Assembly: GCF_020171525.1 (NCBI RefSeq)
Contig: NZ_JAIVAI010000001.1
Location: 62,001-126,000 of the forward strand
Source of the DNA: Halobacillus yeomjeoni
Lineage (GTDB): Bacteria > Bacillota > Bacilli > Bacillales > Halobacillaceae
Length of the DNA: 64,000 nt
Reading direction: 5' to 3'
Shown here: piece by piece, positions 45,949-53,766 of the stretch
Layout: every line of letters begins with the position of its first letter
How positions within the stretch are numbered: the stretch's first letter is position 1
Notes under the pieces: generated by a model
Databases searched by the model: none
The model's input: the letters and a program-made list of their open reading frames with translations, nothing else
What the model was told of the DNA's origin: nothing
Position numbers and translations under genes: made by a program

Positions 45949-46090
45949 GGTAACTGAATGAACGGATCTAGAGACAAGTAGAAGCACCCGCTTCTCACCT
46001 GATCGACGCACTATGCAGTTGGCAGGTCATGAATCCTTTTGAACTTTAGGATACGTGTGGGTGCATTTCTATGTACCGACACTTTTTTTA
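45949..46090 (+). ncRNA. L20 leader (autoregulatory attenuator of infC-rpmI-rplT)
   Basis: The leader contains the family hallmark AAGCACCCGCTTCTCACC followed by TGATCGACGCA and GGCAGGTCATGAATCC. It ends in a terminator hairpin (GTGTGGGTGCAT / ATGTACCGACAC) with seven T at 46083-46089. In Bacillus, ribosomal protein L20 binds this leader and promotes termination when in excess. Confidence 0.93.
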
Positions 46091-46158
46091 TGACTTCAAA
46101 AGCTTGTCGATGACAGATCGTCAAATAGTTTTCTAAAATATGACGGAGGTGGCTCGAT

Positions 46159-46677
46159 ATTAGCAAGGATAATATGAACGTTAATGAAAAAATCCGTGCC
46201 CGTGAAGTTCGTTTAATCGATGTAAATGGGGAGCAATTGGGGATTAAATCACGTAATGAAGCCCTGGATATTGCAGCGAATGCAAATCTGGATCTTGTTA
46301 TGGTAGCACCAAATGCTAAGCCTCCAGTTTGCCGTGTAATGGACTACGGAAAATACCGTTTTGAGCAGCAGAAGAAAGAAAAAGAAGCTCGTAAAAAACA
46401 AACGGTCATTAAAGTGAAGGAAATCCGCCTCAGCCCGAACATTGAAGAGCATGACTTCAACACGAAGCTCCGTAATGCTCGCAAGTTCTTGTCTAAAGGG
46501 GATAAGGTGAAAGCATCTGTCCGTTTCCGCGGCCGTGCGATCACTCACAAAGAGCTTGGACAAAATGTACTCGAGCGTGTAGCAGAAGAGTGCAAAGATA
46601 TTGCCCAAGTTGAGACCAAGCCTAAAATGGAAGGTCGTAGTATGTTCTTAATGCTTGCTCCTCTCAACGAGAAGTAA
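46159..46677 (+). CDS. infC: Translation initiation factor IF-3 with AUU start codon
   Basis: A 172-residue IF-3. GGAGGTGG at 46144-46151 is spaced 7 bases from ATT at 46159, which opens the family start [18 protein letters not shown] later ATG at 46174 has no ribosome binding site. The two domains and linker are standard ([19 protein letters not shown] near 53; [12 protein letters not shown] near 118). The rare AUU start is the known basis of IF-3 self-control, since IF-3 discriminates against non-standard starts. First gene of infC-rpmI-rplT. Confidence 0.95.
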   Translation: MSKDNMNVNEKIRAREVRLIDVNGEQLGIKSRNEALDIAANANLDLVMVAPNAKPPVCRVMDYGKYRFEQQKKEKEARKKQTVIKVKEIRLSPNIEEHDFNTKLRNARKFLSKGDKVKASVRFRGRAITHKELGQNVLERVAEECKDIAQVETKPKMEGRSMFLMLAPLNEK

Positions 46678-46709
46678 GTAAGTGTATCAAGTAAAAGGAG
46701 GAAATTCAC

Positions 46710-46907
46710 ATGCCAAAAATGAAAACCCATAAAGGTTCTCAGAAACGCTTTAAAAAGACTGGAACAGGTAAGGTGAAACGCTCCCACGCGTACACAAGCC
46801 ACTTGTTCGCTAACAAATCTACTAAGCAAAAGCGTAAATTGCGTAAAGATGCTCTGGTATCTGCTGGAGACTACCGCCGCATCAAGCACATGCTTCCGAA
46901 AGACTAA
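46710..46907 (+). CDS. rpmI: 50S ribosomal protein L35
   Basis: A 65-residue, highly basic protein with the L35 pattern [20 protein letters not shown] and [16 protein letters not shown] lies 9 bases before the ATG. It is the second gene of the operon, 32 bases after infC. Confidence 0.98.
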   Translation: MPKMKTHKGSQKRFKKTGTGKVKRSHAYTSHLFANKSTKQKRKLRKDALVSAGDYRRIKHMLPKD

Positions 46908-46937
46908 TATTAGAACGAATATACAGGAGGGATTCCA

Positions 46938-47294
46938 ATGCCACGAGTAAAAGGTGGAACAGTGACACGTCAACGTCGTAACCGTGTCCTAAAACTAGCA
47001 AAAGGTTATTATGGTTCAAAACACGCGCTATTCAAGCAAGCAAAACAACAAGTAATGAAATCAGGTCAGTATGCATACCGTGACCGCCGTCAGAAAAAAC
47101 GTGACTTCCGTAAACTTTGGATTGCACGTATCAACGCTGCGGCACGTATGAACGACATTTCTTACAGCCGTCTAATGCACGGTCTTAAGCTTGCAGGTAT
47201 CGAAGTGAACCGTAAGATGCTTGCTGATCTTGCTGTTAACGACGAGCAAGGATTCGCAAGTCTTGCAGAGCAAGCAAAATCTGCACTTAAATAA
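46938..47294 (+). CDS. rplT: 50S ribosomal protein L20
   Basis: A 118-residue protein with the L20 sequence pattern ([40 protein letters not shown]). CAGGAGGG precedes the ATG. It is the repressor that acts on its own operon leader at 45949-46090, and an assembly protein of the large subunit. The operon ends at the terminator 47302-47340. Confidence 0.98.
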   Translation: MPRVKGGTVTRQRRNRVLKLAKGYYGSKHALFKQAKQQVMKSGQYAYRDRRQKKRDFRKLWIARINAAARMNDISYSRLMHGLKLAGIEVNRKMLADLAVNDEQGFASLAEQAKSALK

Positions 47295-47301
47295 ATAGAT
47301 G

Positions 47302-47340
47302 AAAAAGTCATTTCCGATCGGTAGGAAATGACTTTTTTTT
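47302..47340 (+). terminator. Rho-independent terminator after rplT
   Basis: AAAAAGTCATTTCC pairs with GGAAATGACTTTTT around an 8-base loop, then a T run. The last two T are the start of the MITE target duplication. Confidence 0.93.
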
Positions 47341-47346
47341 ATACTT

Positions 47347-47668
47347 GGGTCTGTTATAGCTTGGTGTTGTTATTTCACATGTGAGGTCATATCAGCTCTT
47401 TCTGTCCTGGAATTTGTGTGAGGCGGCCTTTTAGAATGACTCCCTTTCCGTGGGGTACCGTGAGCCTCCTCAGGCTACGCCTTCCGGGGTCTCACGATGT
47501 ACCTTTATCCCACAGGAGTCTCGCCATTCTAAAAGGCCGCCTCTTCAAAGTAGGAGGGTCGGAAAGGCCATCCCATGCTCTGAGTGAATAACAGACTAGA
47601 CCCCTAAATTCCAGACGGGGACTATTTAGTAATCGTTTAAAATATCAACAACAGACTTTAACAGAGCC
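47347..47668. mobile_element. MITE-like element, copy 2 (322 bp)
   Basis: The left end starts GGGTCTGTTATAGC and the right end closes ACTTTAACAGAGCC. The exact 8-bp duplication is TTATACTT (47339-47346 and 47669-47676). Long inner arms pair (GAGGCGGCCTTTTAGAATG against its complement at about 47522-47545), so the whole element can fold as a hairpin. The core again has GAGCCTCCTC...CGCCTTCCGGGG...GGAGTCTCG. It has no coding capacity. It entered the T-tract of the L20 operon terminator, 14 bases before the ysdA start region. Confidence 0.88.
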
Positions 47669-47690
47669 TTATACTTATGGAGGTCGATCG

Positions 47691-47975
47691 ATGGAATTTG
47701 TACTTATCATCTTGTTGAGTTATTTTTTTGTGATCAACAGCCTTCTATATATCCTTATGTGGTCCGACAAGCGGAAGGCGAGGAAGGAATCTTGGCGGGT
47801 GAAAGAAAAGACGTTGTGGACATCAGCTGTTTTGGGCGGAGCACCAGGAGGCTGGATGGCTATGAAGGTATACAAGCATAAAACTCGTCATCGTTCCTTC
47901 CGATTCGGTTTTCCTGCATTGGCGATTGTTTATTTGGCAGGCATCGTGTATTTACTGGCGAAGTTCTACCTCTAA
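47691..47975 (+). CDS. ysdA: YsdA, DUF1294 membrane protein
   Basis: A 94-residue DUF1294 protein. One hydrophobic segment near 1-22, the conserved basic loop MWSDKRKARKESWRVKEKTL with GGAPGGWMAMKVYKHKTRH near 54, and a second segment near 75-92. Function unknown. GGAGG lies 7 bases before the ATG. The MITE duplication ends only 14 bases upstream, so any promoter must be read-through from the L20 operon or lie inside the MITE. Confidence 0.88.
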   Translation: MEFVLIILLSYFFVINSLLYILMWSDKRKARKESWRVKEKTLWTSAVLGGAPGGWMAMKVYKHKTRHRSFRFGFPALAIVYLAGIVYLLAKFYL

Positions 47976-48012
47976 TTCTTTTGTCATAAGATGTAGACAG
48001 GGGGGGAATTGG

Positions 48013-48585
48013 ATGGGCGAGACATCAATGACCATTATGTCATGGTTAGAACATCAGGAAGCCTGGGCACCGCTCTTATTCATAGCTATTCATTTATTGA
48101 GACCGTTCTTATTTTTGCCAGTCATGCTTGTCTGCATTACCGGAGGCGTTCTCTTCGGTCCTATTGCCGGGACCGCTTACTCCGTCATTGGTACGATGCT
48201 CTCCAGTTTATTGTTTTATAAAACGATACGTCTTGTGCCATCAGGATTAAAAAGGTTGAAATCCTTGAAAGAGAAGTGGATGAGAAAGAACTCACATTTG
48301 ACCGTTAAGCAGGTGGCAATTCTGCGTTTAGTGCCATTTATACATTTTCATTTGCTATCCTACTGTCTGATAGAAATAAGTTCCGATTTCAAGGATTATA
48401 CGAAGTCTTCTTTATTTGCTAACTTTCCGCTCGCTGTCGTTTACACATCTATGGGGCAGTGGATCACCTTATTATCGATTCCTTTGATGGTCTTATTCTC
48501 TATTGGGTTAGTCATTTTATGTTTCATCGTCCGTAAAAAATATGAAGTGTTCTTGTGGAGAGATTTCTTTCAAACCAGCGGTTGA
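48013..48585 (+). CDS. TVP38/TMEM64 family membrane protein
   Basis: A 190-residue polytopic membrane protein of the VTT/DedA-like group. Membrane segments are at about 18-35, 37-75, 135-160 and 163-180. The family glycine motif is VCITGGVLFGPIAGTAYSVIGTMLSS near 43-68 (two parts), and a second conserved arginine/proline stretch is LRLVPFIHFHLL near 105. The VTT family includes lipid scramblases and transport-related proteins; the role here is not known. The ATG at 48013 has a G-rich ribosome binding site about 6 bases upstream. It lies 37 bases after ysdA. Confidence 0.78.
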   Translation: MGETSMTIMSWLEHQEAWAPLLFIAIHLLRPFLFLPVMLVCITGGVLFGPIAGTAYSVIGTMLSSLLFYKTIRLVPSGLKRLKSLKEKWMRKNSHLTVKQVAILRLVPFIHFHLLSYCLIEISSDFKDYTKSSLFANFPLAVVYTSMGQWITLLSIPLMVLFSIGLVILCFIVRKKYEVFLWRDFFQTSG

Positions 48586-48713
48586 TTGGAGATCATGAAG
48601 TATCTGACGATGTTTCTAAGAATCCATTGTAAAAAGCGTTTTCGATGTCACGTTTTACGGAAGAGGAGTACTGATACGTGCCAATATTGATCTATAAAAA
48701 AACGTGTCATATA

Positions 48714-48750
48714 AAAAAGCTGCCACAATCATTGATTGTGGCAGCTTTTT
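48714..48750. terminator. Bidirectional terminator between the TVP38 gene and ysdB
   Basis: A 17-bp perfect stem (AAAAAGCTGCCACAATC and complement) with a 3-base loop. Its T-tract is again the left edge of a MITE insertion. The 48586-48713 stretch before it shows no gene. Confidence 0.93.
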
Positions 48751-48756
48751 AATCTT

Positions 48757-49119
48757 GGCTCTAATAGTGGTTGGTGTTGTTATTTCCCATTAGAGTTTGA
48801 ATCAGTTCTTTGCTTCGTGAAATTCGTGTGTGAAGGCCTTGAGAATGATTCGCTTTCCGTGGTGCACTTTACTGACGCAATCCGGTGTAAAGCGGAGTCC
48901 GTAACACCAACTTGGAATGGGAGGGAAGGGAAAGCAGGTAGACTCCTGCGGGAAAAAGGAACAAGTTGGGACCCCGGAAAACGGAGTTTGAGGAGGCTCA
49001 GCGTTCCCCGCGGAAAGTGGACTGTTGTTCCCCCACACTCTATTTAAAGTGAGGGCCGCAATACCGCCACCCCTGAAGAGTGGAATTGTAAGAAATCCAC
49101 AACAGACTTTAACAGAGCC
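48757..49119. mobile_element. MITE-like element, copy 3 (363 bp)
   Basis: The left end starts GGCTCTAATAGTGG and the right end closes GACTTTAACAGAGCC. The exact 8-bp duplication is TTAATCTT (48749-48756 and 49120-49127). The GGGACCCCGGAA...GAGGAGGCTCAGCG core is inverted relative to its ends compared with copy 2. It forms a long hairpin from arms CGCTTTCCGTGG and CCGCGGAAAG. An open frame inside it is a repeat artefact. It lies between a bidirectional terminator and ysdB, whose stop codon falls in the duplicated target. Confidence 0.88.
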
Positions 49120-49515
49120 TTAATCTTTTAAAGGTTGGATGATTAAACGGTTTACCGGGTATTTCCAATCAATGGAAGCGTATGGGTAGCGGATCAGTAT
49201 TTCTTTTTCGAGAAAATACAAATCTTCTCTTTCAATCCCTCTTAGTTTTTCCGGATTTATCGCACTTACACTGATATTGACTACTTCAAATGAGTCATCA
49301 GTCGTGCCTAAATATTTTTCACCTTCAAAATCCACGCCTTTGTAAGTAATAAAGAAGTTTTCTTTCGTATCCTCTTTATTGTCATGGAAGTAAAACTCTT
49401 TCTTTTCTCTGGCCAGTTCAAGTTTTCTGTTGGGGTTTACAATGAATTTATAAGCTGTGTAAATGATAAAAATCACAGCGGCAATCAATAATAAACGGAA
49501 AAGAATGATGATCAT
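49120..49515 (-). CDS. ysdB: YsdB family membrane-anchored protein
   Basis: A 131-residue protein with an N-terminal membrane segment (MIIILFRLLLIAAVIFIIYT) and a charged soluble domain (KKEFYFHDNKEDTKENFFITY; ends NRLIIQPLKD). The length equals B. subtilis YsdB when the ATG at 49515 is used; AGGGAGAAGG precedes it on the minus strand. In B. subtilis ysdB is listed in the SigW regulon, and an ECF-like promoter is present here. Its TAA overlaps the target duplication of MITE copy 3. Function unknown. Confidence 0.85.
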   Translation of the reverse strand: MIIILFRLLLIAAVIFIIYTAYKFIVNPNRKLELAREKKEFYFHDNKEDTKENFFITYKGVDFEGEKYLGTTDDSFEVVNISVSAINPEKLRGIEREDLYFLEKEILIRYPYASIDWKYPVNRLIIQPLKD

Positions 49516-49550
49516 AAGTACCTTCTCCCTACCTGGGTTTATAGCATAAG

Positions 49551-49577
49551 TACGAATGAAGGTGTCGTTTCGTTTCA
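49551..49577 (-). promoter_or_regulatory. Candidate ECF (sigma-W-like) promoter of ysdB
   Basis: On the minus strand TGAAAC (49577-49572) and CGTA (49554-49551) are 17 bp apart, one more than the ideal SigW spacing, about 36 bp before the ysdB ATG. Confidence 0.5.
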
Positions 49578-49624
49578 AAAAATGATACATTATTTATGAA
49601 TTTTAATTGAAGGAGCTGCGTGGT

Positions 49625-50107
49625 ATGAATTGGGAGACCCTCTATCAAATGCAAAGGAATTTGGATCAGTATATAGAAGATCAGCATCAGATTGAACAGG
49701 GGACAAAGGTCGATGAAAAGATCTTAGCGTTCTTAGTCGAAGTTGGAGAGTTGGCGAATGAAACACGCTGCTTCAAGTTTTGGAGTCTTAAAGGACCAAG
49801 TAATAAAGATGTCATTCTTGAAGAATATGTAGATGGGCTCCACTTCTTATTATCCGTAGGTCTGGATTGTGGTTTCCGCTATACAGAAACAGAGTATGGT
49901 GAGTGTGATACACAGGTAGAGGCTTTTCTGAACATTTATCGTTCTTCAGAAGCTTTCAGGGATAAAAAGACCGCTGCAAACTATCAGCAATTGTTCTCAA
50001 GCTTCCTTCAACTCGGCAGAACACTTGGATTTCATGAAGAGGAATCGTTTCATGCCTACTACGAAAAAAACCAAGTGAACTACCAAAGGCAGGATGAGGG
50101 ATATTAG
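49625..50107 (+). CDS. dUTP diphosphatase, dimeric (MazG-like) type
   Basis: A 160-residue all-helical dUTPase of the dimeric class. The metal-binding motif is LAFLVEVGELANETRCFKFW near 37-57, and the second acidic site EEYVDGLHFLLSVGLDCG near 72-90. It hydrolyses dUTP to dUMP, keeping uracil out of DNA. The ATG at 49625 has GAAGGAG about 11 bases upstream; a TTG at 49607 is in frame but unsupported. It is divergent from ysdB and precedes ysdC. Confidence 0.88.
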   Translation: MNWETLYQMQRNLDQYIEDQHQIEQGTKVDEKILAFLVEVGELANETRCFKFWSLKGPSNKDVILEEYVDGLHFLLSVGLDCGFRYTETEYGECDTQVEAFLNIYRSSEAFRDKKTAANYQQLFSSFLQLGRTLGFHEEESFHAYYEKNQVNYQRQDEGY

Positions 50108-50116
50108 ACAGAATTT

Positions 50117-50145
50117 TTGTGAAATCGCTTCAAAAGTTATATAAT
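50117..50145 (+). promoter_or_regulatory. Predicted sigma-A promoter of ysdC
   Basis: TTGTGA (50117-50122), 17 bp, TATAAT (50140-50145), 35 bp before the start. Confidence 0.6.
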
Positions 50146-50179
50146 AACACTTGGATACGAAAAGGAGGAAGTTATACAT

Positions 50180-51265
50180 ATGGCAAAAAAAGATGAGACA
50201 TTGACAATGTTGAAAGACCTTACTGATGCAAAAGGTGTTCCGGGTAATGAAAAAGAAGCTCGTGAAGTAATGAAGAAGTACATATCACCGTTTGCGGAGG
50301 AAGTGTTTACTGATAATTTAGGGAGCTTGATCGCTAAAAAGACAGGGAATAAAAAAGGCCCAAGCATCATGGTAGCCGGCCATTTGGACGAAGTCGGATT
50401 CATGGTCACTCGAATCGATGATAATGGATACCTTTATTTCCAGCCTGTAGGCGGATGGTGGAGTCAGGTTATGTTGGCTCAGCGCGTTACGATCATGACC
50501 CGTCAAGGGGATCTGACAGGAGTCATCGGGTCCAAACCTCCACACATACTACCTCCTGAACAGCGTAAAAAACCTGTTGAAATCAAGGACATGTTTATTG
50601 ATATCGGTGCTTCAAGCAGAGAAGAAGCTGAAGAATTCGGTGTGAAACCTGGTGATTCGGTCGTACCTTACTTTGAGTTCACTCAAATGAAAAATGAAAA
50701 AATGCTATTGGCTAAAGCGTGGGATAACCGCATCGGATGTGCGATCGCAATTGAAGTATTAAAGAGACTGAAAGGGGAAAAACACCCGAACGTCGTTTAT
50801 GGTGTAGGTACAGTCCAGGAAGAAGTAGGTCTTCGTGGAGCGAAAACAGCTGCCAACATGATTAATCCTGATATCGCTTTTGGTGTCGATGTAGGTATTG
50901 CAGGTGATACGCCGGGTGTATCCGATAAAGATGCTTCCAGCAAAATGGGCAAAGGTCCTCAAATCATTCTTTATGACGCTTCCATGGTTTCGCACAAAGG
51001 CTTGCGTGATTTTGTGACGGACACAGCTGATGAGAAAGAAATTCCTTACCAGTTTGACTCTCTTGCAGGTGGTGGAACAGATTCAGGATCCATCCATCTC
51101 AGTCATGATGGTGTTCCTGCACTTTCCATTACAATCGCTACCCGTTACATTCACTCTCATGCCGCGATGCTGCACCGGGATGATTTTGAAAATGCCGTAC
51201 AGTTGATCGTAGAAGTCATCAAAGGGTTGGATCACAATAAAGTTCAGGAAATTACTTTTCAATAA
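50180..51265 (+). CDS. ysdC: M42 family metallopeptidase / aminopeptidase YsdC
   Basis: A 361-residue M42 peptidase, a dinuclear metal aminopeptidase forming large oligomers. Metal residues are in [13 protein letters not shown] near 67, [14 protein letters not shown] near 180, [14 protein letters not shown] near 213, [13 protein letters not shown] near 235 and YIHSHAAM near 325. AAAGGAGG lies 9 bases before the ATG. Monocistronic with its own promoter and terminator. Confidence 0.95.
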   Translation: MAKKDETLTMLKDLTDAKGVPGNEKEAREVMKKYISPFAEEVFTDNLGSLIAKKTGNKKGPSIMVAGHLDEVGFMVTRIDDNGYLYFQPVGGWWSQVMLAQRVTIMTRQGDLTGVIGSKPPHILPPEQRKKPVEIKDMFIDIGASSREEAEEFGVKPGDSVVPYFEFTQMKNEKMLLAKAWDNRIGCAIAIEVLKRLKGEKHPNVVYGVGTVQEEVGLRGAKTAANMINPDIAFGVDVGIAGDTPGVSDKDASSKMGKGPQIILYDASMVSHKGLRDFVTDTADEKEIPYQFDSLAGGGTDSGSIHLSHDGVPALSITIATRYIHSHAAMLHRDDFENAVQLIVEVIKGLDHNKVQEITFQ

Positions 51266-51270
51266 TGAAT

Positions 51271-51301
51271 AAGCCACCCTATGAGGGTGGCTTTTCGTTT
51301 T
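51271..51301. terminator. Terminator between ysdC and sspI
   Basis: A 10-bp stem (AAGCCACCCT and complement), 3-base loop and T run; the genes are convergent. Confidence 0.88.
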
Positions 51302-51311
51302 ATAGAATCGA

Positions 51312-51536
51312 TTACTGTTGTGGATTTGTTTTTTGGACACATTCTTCCAGCGTTTGCAGCATTTCCTGCTTTTCTTGTTGATCTGATTCTTTCCATAATA
51401 ATTCAAAAAACACTCCGAGCCCGGGAAGCATCTTTTCTTCACCTTTTTGCAGGGCGTCATCAATCGTCGCTTGTAGTTGATCTGCATTATGTCCGCTTAC
51501 GTTTGAAAGGATTGCTTGTCTCAAGTTCAAATTCAT
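51312..51536 (-). CDS. sspI: Small acid-soluble spore protein I
   Basis: A 74-residue SspI with the family pattern [27 protein letters not shown]-like [20 protein letters not shown] and [10 protein letters not shown]. Minor SASP packed in the spore core, made in the forespore. AAGGAGGG precedes the ATG on the minus strand. A forespore (sigma-G) promoter could not be fixed by eye. Confidence 0.96.
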   Translation of the reverse strand: MNLNLRQAILSNVSGHNADQLQATIDDALQKGEEKMLPGLGVFFELLWKESDQQEKQEMLQTLEECVQKTNPQQ

Positions 51537-51587
51537 CTCTAAATTCCCTCCTTTTCTAAGTGAAAATAAAGTTTTTTCAATCTTAGT

Positions 51588-51617
51588 TTGACCGAACGGG
51601 GCTATGCTATGTATGAT
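51588..51617 (+). promoter_or_regulatory. Predicted sigma-A promoter of the rRNA methyltransferase gene
   Basis: TTGACC (51588-51593), 18 bp, TATGAT (51612-51617), about 36 bp before the start; it lies divergent to sspI. Confidence 0.6.
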
Positions 51618-51652
51618 AAGTTAGAAATTAAAGTGCTAAATGAGGGTTAATG

Positions 51653-52390
51653 ATGCTGACTTCTGTGCAAAATTATAAAGTGAAAGAATGGAAGAAATTA
51701 CACAAACGTAAATATAGAAATCGCGAAAATCGATTTCTTGTTGAAGGTTATCACTTAGTTGAAGAAGCATTGAAAAGTGATTGGAACGTTGTGGAAATGA
51801 TTTTAAGGGAAGACATTTCTTATGAGGTTCCGAATGGTGTTGAACCTTTTATGGTAAGCAGCAAAGTATTCGACACTATTGCCGAGACGGAGACACCACA
51901 GGGCATTGCGGCAGTAGTAGAGCAAAAGCAGTGGGATTTCAAACCTGCATCTTTGACATTGGTCGTGGATGCGGTCCAAGACCCGGGAAACCTCGGGACG
52001 ATGATCCGTACGGCAGATGCAGCAGGTTTTGATCAGATCATTTTTGGCTCGGGAACCGTGGATCCATACAATGATAAAGTTTTAAGATCAACACAAGGAT
52101 CCCTGTTTCATATTCCATTTCACCAGGGAGATCTTAAAGACTTCCTGCCTGTGTTGAAAGAAAATGGAGTGCAAATATGGGCGAGTACGTTAAATGAGAA
52201 AGCTGCTCCTTACAATCAATTGTCTGCCCCGAAACAAGCAGCCTTGATCGTAGGAAACGAGGGGCAGGGTGTCAATGAGGAATGGATAGCGATGGCAGAT
52301 GAGCAAGTATATATTCCGATTTACGGCCAGGCTGAATCATTGAATGTATCGATAGCAGCTGCAGTGATGATGTATCACTTGAAGAACTAG
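51653..52390 (+). CDS. ysgA: SpoU/TrmH family RNA 2'-O-methyltransferase
   Basis: A 245-residue SPOUT methyltransferase. The N-terminal substrate-binding domain starts VKEWKKLHKRKYRNRENRFLVEG (in parts, about 8-30). The catalytic trefoil-knot motifs are QDPGNLGTMIRTADAAGFD near 108, VGNEGQGVNEEW near 204 and IPIYGQAESLNVSIAAAV near 225. The target is probably 23S rRNA, but the exact nucleotide is unknown. The ATG at 51653 has GAGGG 6 bases upstream. It lies before the pheST leader, as in B. subtilis. Confidence 0.9.
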   Translation: MLTSVQNYKVKEWKKLHKRKYRNRENRFLVEGYHLVEEALKSDWNVVEMILREDISYEVPNGVEPFMVSSKVFDTIAETETPQGIAAVVEQKQWDFKPASLTLVVDAVQDPGNLGTMIRTADAAGFDQIIFGSGTVDPYNDKVLRSTQGSLFHIPFHQGDLKDFLPVLKENGVQIWASTLNEKAAPYNQLSAPKQAALIVGNEGQGVNEEWIAMADEQVYIPIYGQAESLNVSIAAAVMMYHLKN

Positions 52391-52392
52391 GG

Positions 52393-52421
52393 TTGCATTA
52401 TGGAATCACTTTCTCTATAAT
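52393..52421 (+). promoter_or_regulatory. Predicted sigma-A promoter of pheST
   Basis: TTGCAT (52393-52398), 17 bp, TATAAT (52416-52421), directly after the ysgA stop. Confidence 0.75.
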
Positions 52422-52427
52422 TTAAAA

Positions 52428-52695
52428 ATAGTTGTATAGAAGTGAATAAATAAAAAGCGAAGAAAGAGCCCAGTAGGCGGTTGTAAATCGATTCAGGGAG
52501 GAAGCATCATAGACTGTAAGTGCTTCTATCGTGGCAATTGTTGAACTTTCACTCTGGAGCTGATCATGAAAACTGATCCGGGTATGTATACCCGTTATTG
52601 AACACGAAGTGGGCACAATTCATTGTGTCAACAAGGGTGGTACCGCGATTCGACTTTACAAGTCTCGTCCCTTTCCAGGGATGAGGCTTTTTTTA
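52428..52695 (+). ncRNA. T-box leader of pheST (tRNA-Phe sensing)
   Basis: Stem I carries the specifier TTC (52548-52550) just before ACTCTGGAGC, in the same place as the Thr specifier in the thrS leader. The T-box core AAGGGTGGTACCGCG has TGGT to pair with an ACCA end, as expected for tRNA-Phe. A terminator (GTCTCGTCCCT / AGGGATGAGGC with a T run ending near 52695) follows. Confidence 0.95.
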
Positions 52696-52719
52696 TTTCC
52701 ATTTAAAGGAGGAAGCAAA

Positions 52720-53754
52720 ATGAAGGAGCGTTTGGAGCAATTAAAGCAAGAAGCGTTGGAGAAGGTCACTCAAGCTGAGAATATTCAGAGCTTGAAGGAT
52801 GTCCGCGTTGAATACTTAGGGAAAAAAGGACCGATTACGGAAGTGCTTAAAGGGATGGGTAAACTGTCCAAAGAGGAACGTCCGGTCATTGGTCAGTTGG
52901 CGAACGAGGTTCGTGAAGAAGTGGCGAATGCCATCGAAACAAAGCAATCCCGTTTGGAAGATGAAGCCCTGGAAAGACAGTTGGAAGAAGAAAGTATAGA
53001 TGTGACTCTGCCGGGACGTCCGGTCCAAGTCGGAGGACCGCACCTTCTAACGAGCATTATTGAAGAAATTGAAGATCTTTTCATCGGTATGGGGTTCGAA
53101 ATCAAGGAAGGCCCGGAAGTTGAAACGGACTACTACAATTTCGAAGCTTTGAATTTGCCGAAAGGCCACCCTGCCCGAGATATGCAGGATTCATTTTATA
53201 TTACGGAAGAGCTTTTATTAAGAACTCATACATCCCCTGTCCAGGCTAGGACGATGGGCAAGAAGAATGGAAGCGAACCAGTAAAAATGATCTGTCCTGG
53301 AAAAGTTTATCGCCGTGATACCGATGACGCTACTCACTCTCATCAATTCACCCAGATTGAAGGACTGCTTGTAGATAAAAACGTCCGTATGACTGATCTT
53401 AAAGGTGTTCTTAATACGTTCGCTAAACAAATGTTCGGAGAGGACCGTGACATTCGTCTTCGTCCGAGTTTCTTCCCGTTTACAGAGCCATCTGTAGAGA
53501 TGGACATTTCTTGTAAGGTTTGTGGGGGAGAAGGCTGTTCCGTATGTAAACGAACAGGCTGGATTGAAATATTAGGTGCAGGTATGGTTCATCCGAACGT
53601 CCTTGAGATGGCAGGCTATGATCCGAAGGAGTACACTGGTTTTGCATTCGGGATGGGACCTGAACGTATTGCCATGTTGAAATACGGCGTCGATGATATC
53701 CGTAATTTCTATACGAACGACATCCGATTCTTAGAACAATACCATAAGGCGTAA
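52720..53754 (+). CDS. pheS: Phenylalanyl-tRNA synthetase alpha subunit
   Basis: A 344-residue catalytic subunit. The N-terminal coiled coil (about 1-90) is followed by the class II core with [12 protein letters not shown] near 150, [14 protein letters not shown] near 168, [16 protein letters not shown] near 193 and [14 protein letters not shown] near 310. A CxxC...CxxC-like stretch ([17 protein letters not shown]) is near 262. AAAGGAGG lies 7 bases before the ATG at 52720. Coexpressed with pheT, 12 bases away. Confidence 0.97.
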   Translation: MKERLEQLKQEALEKVTQAENIQSLKDVRVEYLGKKGPITEVLKGMGKLSKEERPVIGQLANEVREEVANAIETKQSRLEDEALERQLEEESIDVTLPGRPVQVGGPHLLTSIIEEIEDLFIGMGFEIKEGPEVETDYYNFEALNLPKGHPARDMQDSFYITEELLLRTHTSPVQARTMGKKNGSEPVKMICPGKVYRRDTDDATHSHQFTQIEGLLVDKNVRMTDLKGVLNTFAKQMFGEDRDIRLRPSFFPFTEPSVEMDISCKVCGGEGCSVCKRTGWIEILGAGMVHPNVLEMAGYDPKEYTGFAFGMGPERIAMLKYGVDDIRNFYTNDIRFLEQYHKA

Positions 53755-53766
53755 GGAGGAGATCAA

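Noticed and set aside
48736-49047. Plus-strand frame of 103 codons (and its minus-strand partner)
   Set aside because: Both are inside MITE copy 3; the peptide is rich in R, G and W from the GC-rich hairpin and has no start signal.
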